Source: Pseudomonas sp. GM18 | GTDB lineage: Bacteria; Pseudomonadota; Gammaproteobacteria; Pseudomonadales; Pseudomonadaceae | Length of the DNA stretch: 64,000 nucleotides | Assembly: GCF_000282195.1 (NCBI RefSeq) | Contig: NZ_AKJT01000069.1 | Span: 62,001-126,000, forward strand | Direction: 5' to 3' | Shown here: piece by piece, positions 7,598 through 16,654 of the stretch | How positions within the stretch are numbered: the stretch's first letter is position 1 | How the letters are laid out: each line of letters starts with the position of its first letter | Made by a program: the position numbers and the translations under genes | The notes under the pieces: generated by a model | What the model was told of the DNA's origin: nothing | Database searches by the model: none | What the model saw: only the letters and a program-made list of their open reading frames with translations

Positions 7598-10510
7598 CTA
7601 CAAACCTTCGCCCAGCACCTTCGACAGCATGTCCACAAAGAAGTCCACGCTCTGACGCGACGTGACCATCGGCGGTTTGATCTTGAGGATGTTCAGGTAA
7701 TCACCCGTCGGCTGCATGAAAATCCCCAACTCACGAAGGCGATCGCACAGCGCCGCGGTTTCTTCGGTCGCCGGTTCAAGGGTTTCGCGATTACGGACCA
7801 ACTCCACGCCCAGATAGAAGCCGGAACCGTGCACCGCTCCCACCAACGGATGCCGGTCGATCAAGGCTTCAAGACGTTCCTTGAAGTACCCGCCCACGAC
7901 CTGGGCGTTTTCCCAGAGTTTTTCTTCTTCCATCACATCCAGCACCGCCATGCCGATCCGGCAACTGACCGGGCTGCCGCCAGCGGACGAGAAGAAATAA
8001 CCCTCGGCCTCCAGCGCTTCGGCAATCTCCCGACGGGTAATGACAGCGCCCAACGGCTGGCCGTTACCCATGCCTTTGGCCATGGTGATGATGTCCGGCA
8101 CCACACCCTGCTCTTCGAAGCCCCAGAAAAATTTACCCATGCGGCCGTAACCGACCTGCACCTCATCGGCGATGCACACCCCGCCCTGAGCACGGACCAG
8201 CGCATAGACCTGCTTCAAATAGCCCGGCGGTAGCGAGATGCCGCCGGCATTGCCGTACACCGGCTCGCAGATGAAACCGGCGAGTTGGCGTTTCTGCCCG
8301 GCGATTTTCGCCAGGTTGTGTTCGACGCTGCGCACGTAGTCCGGCGCGCTGTCCGGGCCACGGAACTCGCCGCGATAGGTGTTCGGCGCGGTCACCGGGT
8401 GCACCCAATCGGGACGGCTGCTCAAGGCCTTGGGGTTGTCGGCAATCGAGGTCGAGACCGCATCCGCCGCCACCGACCAGCCGTGATACGCCTCCAGCAC
8501 ACTGAGCATGTCGCGACCGCCGCTGTAGGCCCAGGCCAGACGAATCGCCAGGTCATTGGCCTCGGTGCCGCTGTTGACCAGAAATACCCGGTCCATGCTG
8601 TCCGGTGCCAGCTTCAGCAAGCGCTCGGAAAACTCGGCAATCGCTGCGTAGTGAAAACGCGAGTTGGTGTTGAGCAACGACCATTGACGGCCGGCGACGG
8701 CAGCCATGCGCGGATGACCATGACCCAATACCGCGACGTTGTTGAGCATGTCAAGGTAGGAGCGGCCCTGCATGTCGATCAGGTGATTTCGCCAGCCACG
8801 CTCGATGCGCGGCGGATCGACGTAATAATGCTTCTGGGATCGGGCGAAACTGGCATCGCGGCGGGCCAGCAACGTCTGCGGGTCGAGTTCCTCTTGCGCA
8901 TCGCAAGCCAGCCCCAGCAACGCGGCCGGTGACGGACACAACGCCTGCCAGGCTGCGGCGCGCGAAGGTGTGCAAAACAACGGTGCGTCGAGCTGAGCGC
9001 CTCGACACAACTGCACGATCAACGGCCCGCTGACCGAACCCAGCACCTGACCTTTGACCAATGCTGCGCCCGCGTGCAACGACGGCGTCACACCCCACAG
9101 CCGTAAACTCAGTTGCGGGCCATCCAGCTGCAGTACACCCGCCGCCGGCTGGTGAACCGTTCCGGCAAACGGCGATTCGACCGCCGTGCCATGGGGCACT
9201 CGCAGCTCTACGTGCAGTGGGCAAGTGGCCGGTTCAGTGGCGCTGTCCGGTCGGGTGCGAGACAAACGATATTGCCCATAGCGACTGGCCGCCAGACCAT
9301 GGGCCGCAGCGGCCTCGGTCAGCAGACGCTGGTCGATCCCCTCCTGCTCCCAGTTACCCGCCTCGAAGTGCGGACTGAGCACGCCCAGGTCGATCAAGGC
9401 AAACTCACGCCCCACCAGACTTGGCAACAAGGGCGCAAATCCTTCGCTGCCGATACTCGGCAGGCCTTGACCGACCGCGGCAAGAATCGCCGCCTCCATC
9501 AACGCCAACGGCACCGATGTGGCCACGCGGAAAATTTCCCGTTCATGGGTCAGGTTGTCGCGACTGTACTCATTGCCCGGATCGATGCTGACCTGCTGCT
9601 CGCCACTCAGCACCAACACCGCCGAGCGAGCAACGATCAGCGGCCAGAGCGCCAGCAACTCTTCATGCTGCAACGGATTGACCGCGTGATAGGCCCGAAC
9701 CGCCGGCAAAATGTAGAACGGATCGCCATCGGCATGGTGCAGCAGCGCGGCACAGGTCACCGACAGATCGGTGATCCGCCAGGTTCGGACCAGGTCACCG
9801 AAATCGATGACACCCTGCAACTGCCATTGGCGCTGCGAATCCCGCTGCCAGACCACGTTGTCGTCGGTGATGTCCATGTGAATCGCCTGCACCGGCAGCT
9901 TATCCACCAGGGGCTGCAAATGGCGCTCGGCCTGCTCGGCCGCTTCAGCCATCAGCTTGCGTTGCTGGTCATCCTTGATCACCGGCAGCAAATGCGCGAT
10001 CAACGCGTTGGCGTGGCGGGCGTCCCATTGAAGGGTGCGCTCAAGGCCAGAATGGTCGAAACCGGCCAGCGCCAGGTCCATCTCACCGCAGAGCCGACCG
10101 AAACCGGCAACCACTGCCTGGCTCAGATGGTCGAGGTGCGTCAGGGACTGGCCGTCGATGTAATCGAGCAGACGTACATGCACCGCTTGACCACCGACCT
10201 CCAGGGAGAGCAGGTCCGCACCATTTTTGGCCGGGATCACTCGCGGCACCTGCACACCGGGATGTTCGGCCAGGTGCTTGAGCCCTGCGTGCTGGGCTTG
10301 CAGCTCCTGCACCGAGTAATCGCCACGGCAGATTTTCAGGACGAAACGCCCCCGCTCGCTGTCGACGCGGTAGTTGAGATCCTGCTGGCTTCCAAGAGCC
10401 TGCAACCGCCCGCTCAGCCCGTAATGTTCTTCCAGCAGCTCAAGCGCTTGCGCCGCGGACACTTGCGGGCTGGGCAGACTGGCGCGGTGAATCAACGTGG
10501 CGAGCGGCAT
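7598..10510 (-). CDS. Three-domain fusion: APH-type kinase, M23-like domain, class III aminotransferase-fold enzyme
   Basis: A 970-residue fusion. Roughly residues 1-360 form an aminoglycoside/choline-kinase-type phosphotransferase, with the catalytic motif IHMDITDDNVVW and the metal-binding VIDFGDLVRTW. Residues about 420-510 resemble an M23 (lysostaphin-like) beta domain (PHGTAVESPFAGTV ... LVKGQVLGSVSG) but show no clear zinc ligands. Residues about 540-970 are a class III PLP enzyme with FLVNSGTEANDLAIRLA, CIADEVQVGYGR and the PLP lysine in TMAKGMGNGQPLG. Animal hydroxylysine kinase and the phospholyases acting on 5-phosphohydroxylysine or phosphoethanolamine belong to these same two families. 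A bifunctional kinase plus phospho-lyase acting on an amino alcohol is therefore the best guess. It lies upstream of aguBA on the same strand, so the substrate could be linked to polyamine or lysine catabolism. Confidence 0.88.
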   Translation of the reverse strand: MPLATLIHRASLPSPQVSAAQALELLEEHYGLSGRLQALGSQQDLNYRVDSERGRFVLKICRGDYSVQELQAQHAGLKHLAEHPGVQVPRVIPAKNGADLLSLEVGGQAVHVRLLDYIDGQSLTHLDHLSQAVVAGFGRLCGEMDLALAGFDHSGLERTLQWDARHANALIAHLLPVIKDDQQRKLMAEAAEQAERHLQPLVDKLPVQAIHMDITDDNVVWQRDSQRQWQLQGVIDFGDLVRTWRITDLSVTCAALLHHADGDPFYILPAVRAYHAVNPLQHEELLALWPLIVARSAVLVLSGEQQVSIDPGNEYSRDNLTHEREIFRVATSVPLALMEAAILAAVGQGLPSIGSEGFAPLLPSLVGREFALIDLGVLSPHFEAGNWEQEGIDQRLLTEAAAAHGLAASRYGQYRLSRTRPDSATEPATCPLHVELRVPHGTAVESPFAGTVHQPAAGVLQLDGPQLSLRLWGVTPSLHAGAALVKGQVLGSVSGPLIVQLCRGAQLDAPLFCTPSRAAAWQALCPSPAALLGLACDAQEELDPQTLLARRDASFARSQKHYYVDPPRIERGWRNHLIDMQGRSYLDMLNNVAVLGHGHPRMAAVAGRQWSLLNTNSRFHYAAIAEFSERLLKLAPDSMDRVFLVNSGTEANDLAIRLAWAYSGGRDMLSVLEAYHGWSVAADAVSTSIADNPKALSSRPDWVHPVTAPNTYRGEFRGPDSAPDYVRSVEHNLAKIAGQKRQLAGFICEPVYGNAGGISLPPGYLKQVYALVRAQGGVCIADEVQVGYGRMGKFFWGFEEQGVVPDIITMAKGMGNGQPLGAVITRREIAEALEAEGYFFSSAGGSPVSCRIGMAVLDVMEEEKLWENAQVVGGYFKERLEALIDRHPLVGAVHGSGFYLGVELVRNRETLEPATEETAALCDRLRELGIFMQPTGDYLNILKIKPPMVTSRQSVDFFVDMLSKVLGEGL

Positions 10511-10690
10511 ACAACAACCCCTGAAATTTTATTAGGCGCTTATATCGCCACTGCCGGGGGCGATACGCAACCCCCCTTCCCTGGTTGGCGCGAATCCAAT
10601 GCCCGAGCAACTCTCTTCACCGCACCATTCGCACCGGCCACCACTTTGCGTAAGAATGTCGCCATCAACGCCTATTGCTGGAGAAACACC

Positions 10691-11236
10691 ATGAATGTAG
10701 TCACCACCGACCTGCCCGGTGTTCTGATCATCGAACCCAAGGTATTTGGTGACGAGCGCGGCTTCTTCTATGAGAGTTTCAACGCCAAGGCTTTCGAAGA
10801 AGCAACCGGCCTGAACACCCAATTCGTTCAGGACAACCATTCCCGCTCGCAAAAAGGCGTACTGCGCGGCTTGCATTACCAGCTGCAAAACACTCAGGGC
10901 AAACTGGTCCGCGTCACCACCGGTGAAGTGCTGGACGTGGCCGTGGACATTCGCCGCACCTCGCCGCATTTCGGCAAATGGGTCGCGGTGCGCCTGTCTG
11001 CCGACAACCATCGTCAACTCTGGGTGCCGGAAGGTTTTGCCCATGGTTTCGTGGTGCTGAGCGATTTCGCCGAGTTCCTCTACAAAACCACCGACTACTA
11101 CACCCCGTCGGCCGAGCGCAGCATTCGCTGGGACGACCCGGATCTGGGCATCGACTGGCAGCTGGATGAAGCACCGCAGCTGTCGGCCAAGGATCAGGCT
11201 GCCGCGTTCCTCAAGGACGCTGAAGTCTTTTCCTGA
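10691..11236 (+). CDS. rfbC: dTDP-4-dehydrorhamnose 3,5-epimerase
   Basis: A 181-residue RmlC/RfbC-type cupin that epimerises dTDP-4-keto-6-deoxyglucose to dTDP-4-keto-rhamnose. Family blocks are present: FGDERGFFYESFNAKAFEE, the QDNHSRSQKGVLRGLHYQ region containing the catalytic His, and PEGFAHGFVVLSDFAEFLYK. The full-length domain matches the usual 180-185 residues. The ATG at 10691 has GGAGAAA upstream. It stands apart from other rhamnose genes (rfbA, B, D are not in this window), so it is either an orphan paralogue or the set is split. It is transcribed divergently from the fusion gene at 10510. Confidence 0.94.
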   Translation: MNVVTTDLPGVLIIEPKVFGDERGFFYESFNAKAFEEATGLNTQFVQDNHSRSQKGVLRGLHYQLQNTQGKLVRVTTGEVLDVAVDIRRTSPHFGKWVAVRLSADNHRQLWVPEGFAHGFVVLSDFAEFLYKTTDYYTPSAERSIRWDDPDLGIDWQLDEAPQLSAKDQAAAFLKDAEVFS

Positions 11237-11336
11237 ATTGCTGTCTGAATTTTCACCGCCAGCGCGCACTTGATCCAGGGTGCGCAGACTGCGCCCGCAA
11301 GCCTAGGCATAATGCGTCTGTACCCACAGGCGCTGG

Positions 11337-13151
11337 ATGCTCATGACACCGACCCTTCCCCGCAGACCCCGCTGGCGCAGCCTGGCGCTACTCGCGCTGT
11401 GCCTGGCACCCTTGCTGTGGCCGCTGGAGCATCTGGCCGAGCGTTACTATCGCAGCGAGCTGGCCGGACAGAACCGCCAGACCCTCGACCTCTACGTCGC
11501 CAACCTGCTGGGTACCCTGCACCGCTATGAAGTGCTGCCGCAGCTTCTCGGCGAACTGCCCGCACTGCGTGCGACGTTGGGCGCACCCGACGAGGGCGTG
11601 ATTCAAGGCAATGCCAATCGTCTGTTGAAACACATCAGTGCCCAGACCGGCGCCGAAGTCATGTACCTGATGGACACCACCGGCAAGACGCTGGCGGCCT
11701 CCAACTGGGACAAACACGACAGCTTCGTCGGCCGCAATTTCTCTTTCCGTCCCTATTTCAGTGAAGCCATGGCCGGGCGCCTGGGGCGCTTCTTTGGCCT
11801 GGGCACCACCTCAGCCAAGCGCGGTTACTTCTTCGCCGCGGCGGTACATGATCGTGAAAAAATCATCGGGGTATTGGTGGTCAAGGTCGACCTCGATCAC
11901 ACCGAAAGCCTCTGGGGCAAAACCCCGGAACAACTGCTGGTCACCGACCACAACGGTGTGGTCATCCTCACGTCGCGGCCAGAATGGCGTTTCCGCTCGA
12001 CCCGTCCATTGAGTGATGAAGAGAACAAGGCCGTCGCCGCGATTCAACCCTATCCGACCCGCGATCCAAAGCTGTTGAGTCTTGACCCCAATGCCTGGTT
12101 GACCCAAACCCGGCAGATCGAAGAAACCGGCTGGAGCGTCAGTATCCTTGCACCGCGTACCCTGATCGACCGCCCGGTGCGCACAGTCGTGGCCATCGGC
12201 GGCGCAACGCTGCTGGTATTAATGCTGCTACTCGGCCTGATGATGCAACGCCGACGCCATTACCTGGACCGGATCGCCTTCGAAGCCAAGGCCCGCCAGG
12301 AACTGGAAGGCCGGGTCGCCGAACGGACCAGCGACCTCGAGGGCCTCAACCGTCGACTGAAACAGGAAGTGCTGGAGCGCGAACACGCCCAGCAAGAACT
12401 GGTACGCGCTCAGGATGATCTGGTACAGGCCGGCAAGCTCTCGGCGCTGGGGACGATGTCGGCGAGTATCAGCCATGAACTCAACCAACCGCTGGCGGCA
12501 ATCCGCAGCTACGCGGAAAACGCCGAAGTGCTGCTCGATCATCAGCGCACCGAGGATGCTCGCGGCAACCTCAAGCTGATCAGCGAACTGACCGGGCGCA
12601 TGGCCTCGATCATCGCCCACCTGCGCGCCTTCGCCCGACGTGATCGCCACGCCCCGGAAAGCGTCGCCCTGCAACCGGCGCTGGACGATGCCCTGGCGTT
12701 ACTGGCCAAGCGCCGGCGCAGCATGGAAGTCGAGCTGATCCGTGACCTGCCGGCCGCCACCCTGTGGGTCGAGGCCGGGGAGACCCGTCTGCGCCAGGTA
12801 CTCGGCAATCTGCTGGCCAATGCGCTCGATGCGCTGACGGAAAAAGGCCCGCCGCGTAAACTCTGGTTGAGTGCCCAATCCACCGCCGACGGCGTCAATC
12901 TGTACATTCGCGACAACGGCCCCGGCTTCTGCCTGGAAGCGCTGGGTCGTGCCGGCGAGCCCTTCTACACCACCAAGACCCGCACCCAGGGACTTGGGCT
13001 GGGGCTGGCGATCTGCGACACCCTGATGCGCGCCTTCGGTGGTGAACTGTCGTTCTCCAACCATAAGGAAGGCGGCGCCCTGATTACCCTGAAGCTGCGC
13101 GCAGGCGCGCCGGGTGTGAGCCTGCAACCGTCCGAGGACCGAAGTGCATGA
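11337..13151 (+). CDS. dctB: C4-dicarboxylate sensor histidine kinase DctB
   Basis: A 604-residue membrane sensor kinase. TM1 is near residues 14-31 and TM2 at 283-303. The periplasmic part between them has the double-PDC pattern of DctB (FVGRNFSFRPYFSEAMAG, GTTSAKRGYFFAAAVHD). A coiled coil follows (residues 312-365). The HisKA phospho-acceptor is H380 (SASISHELNQPLAAIRSYAE). The ATPase domain shows NLLANALDAL, DNGPGF and GLGLGLAI. DctB senses succinate, fumarate and malate and phosphorylates DctD. Its stop overlaps the dctD start (ATGA). An in-frame ATG at 11343 is an alternative start. The dctA transporter gene is not in the window. Confidence 0.93.
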   Translation: MLMTPTLPRRPRWRSLALLALCLAPLLWPLEHLAERYYRSELAGQNRQTLDLYVANLLGTLHRYEVLPQLLGELPALRATLGAPDEGVIQGNANRLLKHISAQTGAEVMYLMDTTGKTLAASNWDKHDSFVGRNFSFRPYFSEAMAGRLGRFFGLGTTSAKRGYFFAAAVHDREKIIGVLVVKVDLDHTESLWGKTPEQLLVTDHNGVVILTSRPEWRFRSTRPLSDEENKAVAAIQPYPTRDPKLLSLDPNAWLTQTRQIEETGWSVSILAPRTLIDRPVRTVVAIGGATLLVLMLLLGLMMQRRRHYLDRIAFEAKARQELEGRVAERTSDLEGLNRRLKQEVLEREHAQQELVRAQDDLVQAGKLSALGTMSASISHELNQPLAAIRSYAENAEVLLDHQRTEDARGNLKLISELTGRMASIIAHLRAFARRDRHAPESVALQPALDDALALLAKRRRSMEVELIRDLPAATLWVEAGETRLRQVLGNLLANALDALTEKGPPRKLWLSAQSTADGVNLYIRDNGPGFCLEALGRAGEPFYTTKTRTQGLGLGLAICDTLMRAFGGELSFSNHKEGGALITLKLRAGAPGVSLQPSEDRSA

Positions 13152-14542
13152 CCATCGACAACCGCATCCAGGTCGTGTTGATCGACGACGATCCCCACCT
13201 GCGCCAGGCCCTGAGCCAAACCCTGGACCTGGCCGGCCTGAAGATCCTGCCGCTCGCTGAAGCCAAGGGCCTGGCCGGGCAACTGGAACGCGACTGGCCA
13301 GGCGTGGTGGTCAGTGACATCCGCATGCCGGGCATGGACGGCCTCGAACTGCTGACCGAACTCCACGCCCAGGACCCGGAGCTGCCCGTGCTGCTGATCA
13401 CCGGCCACGGCGATGTACCCCTGGCGGTGCAAGCCATGCGCGCCGGGGCTTATGACTTCCTGGAAAAACCTTTCGCCAGCGACGCCCTGCTCGACAGCGT
13501 ACGTCGCGCCCTGGCCCTGCGCCGTCTGGTGCTGGACAACCGCAGCCTGCGGCTGGCCCTGAGCGATCGCAACGAACTGAGCGCCCGACTGGTCGGGCAA
13601 TCGACGCCAATGCTGCGCCTGCGCGAGCAGATCGGGGCACTGGCAGCGACCAAGGCTGACGTGCTGATCCTCGGTGAAACCGGTGCGGGCAAAGAAGTGG
13701 TGGCCCGCGCGCTGCACGACTTGTCGAGTCGGCGTAACGGCCCGTTCGTAGCAATCAACGCCGGGGCCCTGGCCGAGTCGGTGGTGGAAAGCGAGTTGTT
13801 CGGTCACGAACCCGGCGCGTTTACCGGCGCGCAGAAGCGCCGCATCGGCAAGTTCGAATTCGCCAACGGCGGCACGTTGTTCCTCGATGAAATCGAAAGC
13901 ATGAGCCTGGACGTGCAGGTGAAATTGCTGCGCCTGCTGCAAGAGCGGGTCGTCGAGCGCCTGGGCGGCAATCAGTTGATCCCGCTGGACATCCGCATCA
14001 TCGCCGCGACCAAGGAAGACCTGCGGCAATCCGCCGATCAGGGGCGCTTCCGTGCCGACTTGTATTACCGTCTGAACGTCGCACCGTTGCGCATTCCGCC
14101 ATTGCGCGAGCGGGGCGAAGATGCGCTGGTGCTGTTCCAGCATTTCGCCGACGAAGCCAGCGCCCGCCACGGCTTGCCGCCCCACGAACTGCAACCGGGG
14201 CAACGGGCGCTGCTGCTGCGTCACAGCTGGCCAGGTAACGTGCGGGAACTGCAGAACGCCGCCGAGCGCTTTGCCCTGGGCCTGGAGCTGGCACTGGACA
14301 ACAGCGCGCCGGATGGCGGTGTCGGCACCACGGTTGAAGTGGTCAGCGGCGGCTTGAGCGAGCAAGTCGAGAACTTCGAGAAGAGCCTGATTGCCGCCGA
14401 ACTGGCGCGCTCGCACAGCTCCGTGCGCAGCCTCGCCGAAGCGCTCGGCATTCCGCGCAAAACCCTGCACGACAAACTGCGCAAGCATGGCCTGAACTTC
14501 GCCGATGGCGGCGCCAGCAGCCATACCGACGACCTCGATTGA
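13148..14542 (+). CDS. dctD: Sigma-54-dependent response regulator DctD
   Basis: A 464-residue NtrC-type activator. The receiver domain has the phospho-acceptor D57 (VVVSDIRMPGMDG) and the conserved lysine in FLEKPF. The AAA+ domain has Walker A GETGAGKE, the sigma-54 contact loop as EPGAFTGAQ, Walker B GGTLFLDEIE and the arginine-finger region RFRADLYYRLNV. A Fis-type helix-turn-helix ends the protein (SLAEALGIPRKTLHDKLRKHGL). It is expected to switch on dctA or other C4-dicarboxylate transport genes from sigma-54 promoters when phosphorylated by DctB. It is translationally coupled to dctB. Confidence 0.94.
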   Translation: MTIDNRIQVVLIDDDPHLRQALSQTLDLAGLKILPLAEAKGLAGQLERDWPGVVVSDIRMPGMDGLELLTELHAQDPELPVLLITGHGDVPLAVQAMRAGAYDFLEKPFASDALLDSVRRALALRRLVLDNRSLRLALSDRNELSARLVGQSTPMLRLREQIGALAATKADVLILGETGAGKEVVARALHDLSSRRNGPFVAINAGALAESVVESELFGHEPGAFTGAQKRRIGKFEFANGGTLFLDEIESMSLDVQVKLLRLLQERVVERLGGNQLIPLDIRIIAATKEDLRQSADQGRFRADLYYRLNVAPLRIPPLRERGEDALVLFQHFADEASARHGLPPHELQPGQRALLLRHSWPGNVRELQNAAERFALGLELALDNSAPDGGVGTTVEVVSGGLSEQVENFEKSLIAAELARSHSSVRSLAEALGIPRKTLHDKLRKHGLNFADGGASSHTDDLD

Positions 14543-14582
14543 GCTACCGTAAAATCATCCTCATCAAACAAAAGGCCCGCGA

Positions 14583-15038
14583 ATGAACCGCGACAGTCGT
14601 CACCTGGAATCGATCCTCTATCGCGACATTCCCCTCACGCGGGACATGGGCCTCAAAGTGCTCGACTGGCACGAGCAACAACTGCGCCTGCATCTGCCGC
14701 TTGCGCCCAACGTCAATCACAAGAGCACCATGTTCGGTGGCAGCCTGTATTGCGGCGCGGTGCTGGCCGGTTGGGGCTGGTTGCATTTGCGTTTGCGTGA
14801 AGAAGGCATCGAAGACGGGCACATCGTGATTCATGAAGGGCAGATCAACTATCCACTGCCGGTCACCATGGACGCGACGGCGATTTGCCAGGCACCGAGT
14901 GCGGCGGTGTGGAGGAAGTTTGTGGCGATGTATCGACGTTATGGTCGGGCGCGGCTGACGCTGCATTCGCGGATTGTGAATGCAGCGAGTGATGAGGATG
15001 CGGTGAGGTTTACCGGGCAGTACGTCCTTCACCGGTAA
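14583..15038 (+). CDS. YiiD C-terminal-type hotdog thioesterase
   Basis: A 151-residue single-domain hotdog protein of the family found at the C-terminus of YiiD (putative thioesterase, PF09500-like). Visible blocks are the long central helix region VNHKSTMFGGSLYCGAVLAGWGWLHLRLRE followed by INYPLPVTMDATAICQAP and ALQ-type end strands. It is 40 bases downstream of dctD on the same strand and may be read through from it, but no functional link is apparent. Substrate unknown; acyl-CoA or acyl-ACP hydrolysis is assumed from the fold. A pair of inverted REP elements follows immediately. Confidence 0.8.
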   Translation: MNRDSRHLESILYRDIPLTRDMGLKVLDWHEQQLRLHLPLAPNVNHKSTMFGGSLYCGAVLAGWGWLHLRLREEGIEDGHIVIHEGQINYPLPVTMDATAICQAPSAAVWRKFVAMYRRYGRARLTLHSRIVNAASDEDAVRFTGQYVLHR

Positions 15039-15051
15039 CGCAAACGATCTT

Positions 15052-15152
15052 AAAAGATCGCAGCCTCGTTTCACTCGACAGCTCCTACACAGCCCCTACA
15101 GGAAGTGCGCTTATCTGTAGGAGCTGTCGAGTGCAACGAGGCTGCGATCTCT
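15052..15152. repeat. Inverted pair of REP elements (GATCGCAGCCTCG type)
   Basis: The left arm (about 15052-15091) and right arm (about 15115-15152) are near-perfect inverted copies containing GATCGCAGCCTCGTT and GACAGCTCCTACA, separated by about 25 bases. It lies between convergent genes, where the transcript could fold as one long hairpin. A single copy of the same element is at 36516. Confidence 0.85.
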
Positions 15153-15158
15153 TGATCT

Positions 15159-16001
15159 TTAGGCCCGAGCCAAAGCCAACAATTTCTCCCGCCAAGCTGC
15201 TTTAGCCGGCAGCGCCAGGAAAAACTCATTCAACAACGATTCCCGCGCCGGATAACAGAACGGCGCGCCGCTCAAATCCAGCACCTCACCGCCGGCGCCT
15301 TCCAGTACACCTTGAGCCGCGGCCGTGTCCCACTGCGAAGTCGGCGCCAATCGCGGATAACAATCCGCCGCCCCTTCCGCCAGCAGGCAAAACTTCAGTG
15401 AGCTGCCGATATTCGCCAGTTGCAGCTCACCCAGACTGTCACTCAACCCCGCAAGTAAGCGCTCCTGCTCAGGACTTGAATGCCGACGACTGGCGACCAC
15501 CGTGAAGGCTTCACCCGCAGCCGGTACCTCGCGCACCTGAATCGGCAACGGCTCGGCGCCTTTATCGCCACGCCAGGCTCCCAACCCGGCACCACCAACA
15601 TAAAAACGCCCGCTGGTCGGCATCGACACCACGCCGAACACCACACGCCCTTGCTCGATCAGTGCGATGTTGACGGTGAACTCTTCGCTGCCGGAGATGA
15701 ACTCCTTGGTCCCGTCCAACGGATCGACCAGCCACCAACGCTGCCAGCCGGCGCGCACACTCTGGGGAATGTTGGCGTCCTCTTCGGACAGCACCGGAAT
15801 AGTCGGGGCCAGCGCCGTCAGCCCGGCCAGGATCACATGGTGAGCGGCCATGTCGGCAGCTGTGACCGGAGAATCATCGGACTTTGCAGTCACGGCCACG
15901 TTGACGCGCCAGAACGGCAGGATCGCCTCGCCAGCCTTCAATGCCAGCTCGACCACCGGCGCCATCAACGGATGGGGAAAACTCATGAACGTCTCACTCA
16001 T
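15159..16001 (-). CDS. cysQ: 3'(2'),5'-bisphosphate nucleotidase CysQ
   Basis: A 280-residue inositol-monophosphatase-fold enzyme that removes the 3'-phosphate from PAP/PAPS, recycling the by-product of sulfate assimilation. Metal-binding motifs are readable: the acidic SEEDANIP region, the signature WWLVDPLDGTKEFI, and APTSQWDTAAAQGVLEGAGG near the C-terminus. The length matches the family. The start overlaps the nudE stop (ATGA), fixing the N-terminus at 16001 and indicating coupling. It acts in the cytoplasm. Confidence 0.95.
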   Translation of the reverse strand: MSETFMSFPHPLMAPVVELALKAGEAILPFWRVNVAVTAKSDDSPVTAADMAAHHVILAGLTALAPTIPVLSEEDANIPQSVRAGWQRWWLVDPLDGTKEFISGSEEFTVNIALIEQGRVVFGVVSMPTSGRFYVGGAGLGAWRGDKGAEPLPIQVREVPAAGEAFTVVASRRHSSPEQERLLAGLSDSLGELQLANIGSSLKFCLLAEGAADCYPRLAPTSQWDTAAAQGVLEGAGGEVLDLSGAPFCYPARESLLNEFFLALPAKAAWREKLLALARA

Positions 16002-16564
16002 AATTGAAAAATCCCGCGCTGGATCAACAAATCCCGGGCCAGATACAGCGCCGCCAAGGCACGGCCCTCGGTGAATCGCGGGTTCTGCGCCAACGCCGAC
16101 AATTCCCGCAGGTTGATCTTGTCCATCCCCATCGGCTCGGGCTCGTCACCCTCCAGGCGTTCTTCGTACAAATCGGTGGCCAGCACCACCTGGATCTTCT
16201 GGCTCATGTAGCCGGGTGATAACGACAATTCGGTCAGATGCTCCAGTTGCCGCGCGCCATACCCGGCCTCTTCCTTGAGCTCCCGCTCGGCCGCCGCCAG
16301 CACGTCTTCGCCCGGCTCGATCAAGCCTTTGGGCAGGGACAATTCGTAGGCATCGGTGCCGCCACAGTATTCCTCCACCAGCACCGCGTGATCCGCGTCG
16401 AGCATCGCCACGATCATCACCGCGCCATAACCGGCGCCCTTGCCGACCAGACGTTCGTAAGTGCGCTCCACGCCATTGGAAAAGCGCAACTTCAGCTCTT
16501 CGACGCAGAACAATCGGCTGGTGGCGACGATCTCGCGGGCGAGTACGGTGGGTTTCTGGCGCAT
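15998..16564 (-). CDS. nudE: ADP compounds hydrolase NudE
   Basis: A 188-residue Nudix hydrolase that cleaves ADP-ribose, NADH and diadenosine compounds. The Nudix box is present with the pattern GLIEPGEDVLAAAERELKEEAGYGA. The N-terminal RLFCVEELKLRFSNGVERTYERL and the LSLSPGYMSQKIQVVLATDLYEE stretch are typical for NudE. It precedes cysQ with a 4-base overlap and is divergent from yrfG. nudE and yrfG are also neighbours in enteric bacteria, which supports both names. Confidence 0.93.
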   Translation of the reverse strand: MRQKPTVLAREIVATSRLFCVEELKLRFSNGVERTYERLVGKGAGYGAVMIVAMLDADHAVLVEEYCGGTDAYELSLPKGLIEPGEDVLAAAERELKEEAGYGARQLEHLTELSLSPGYMSQKIQVVLATDLYEERLEGDEPEPMGMDKINLRELSALAQNPRFTEGRALAALYLARDLLIQRGIFQL

Positions 16565-16654
16565 AGACGGCTCCTTGGCGTGAACGCGTTACTATACCCG
16601 GCCTATCCTGATTGTTTACCTCGGATATCTTTTTTACCGCTGGAGAAGTTTTTT

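Noticed and set aside
11261..11286. GCGCAC/GTGCGC hairpin between rfbC and dctB as a terminator
   Set aside because: No T-run follows; the stem is short.
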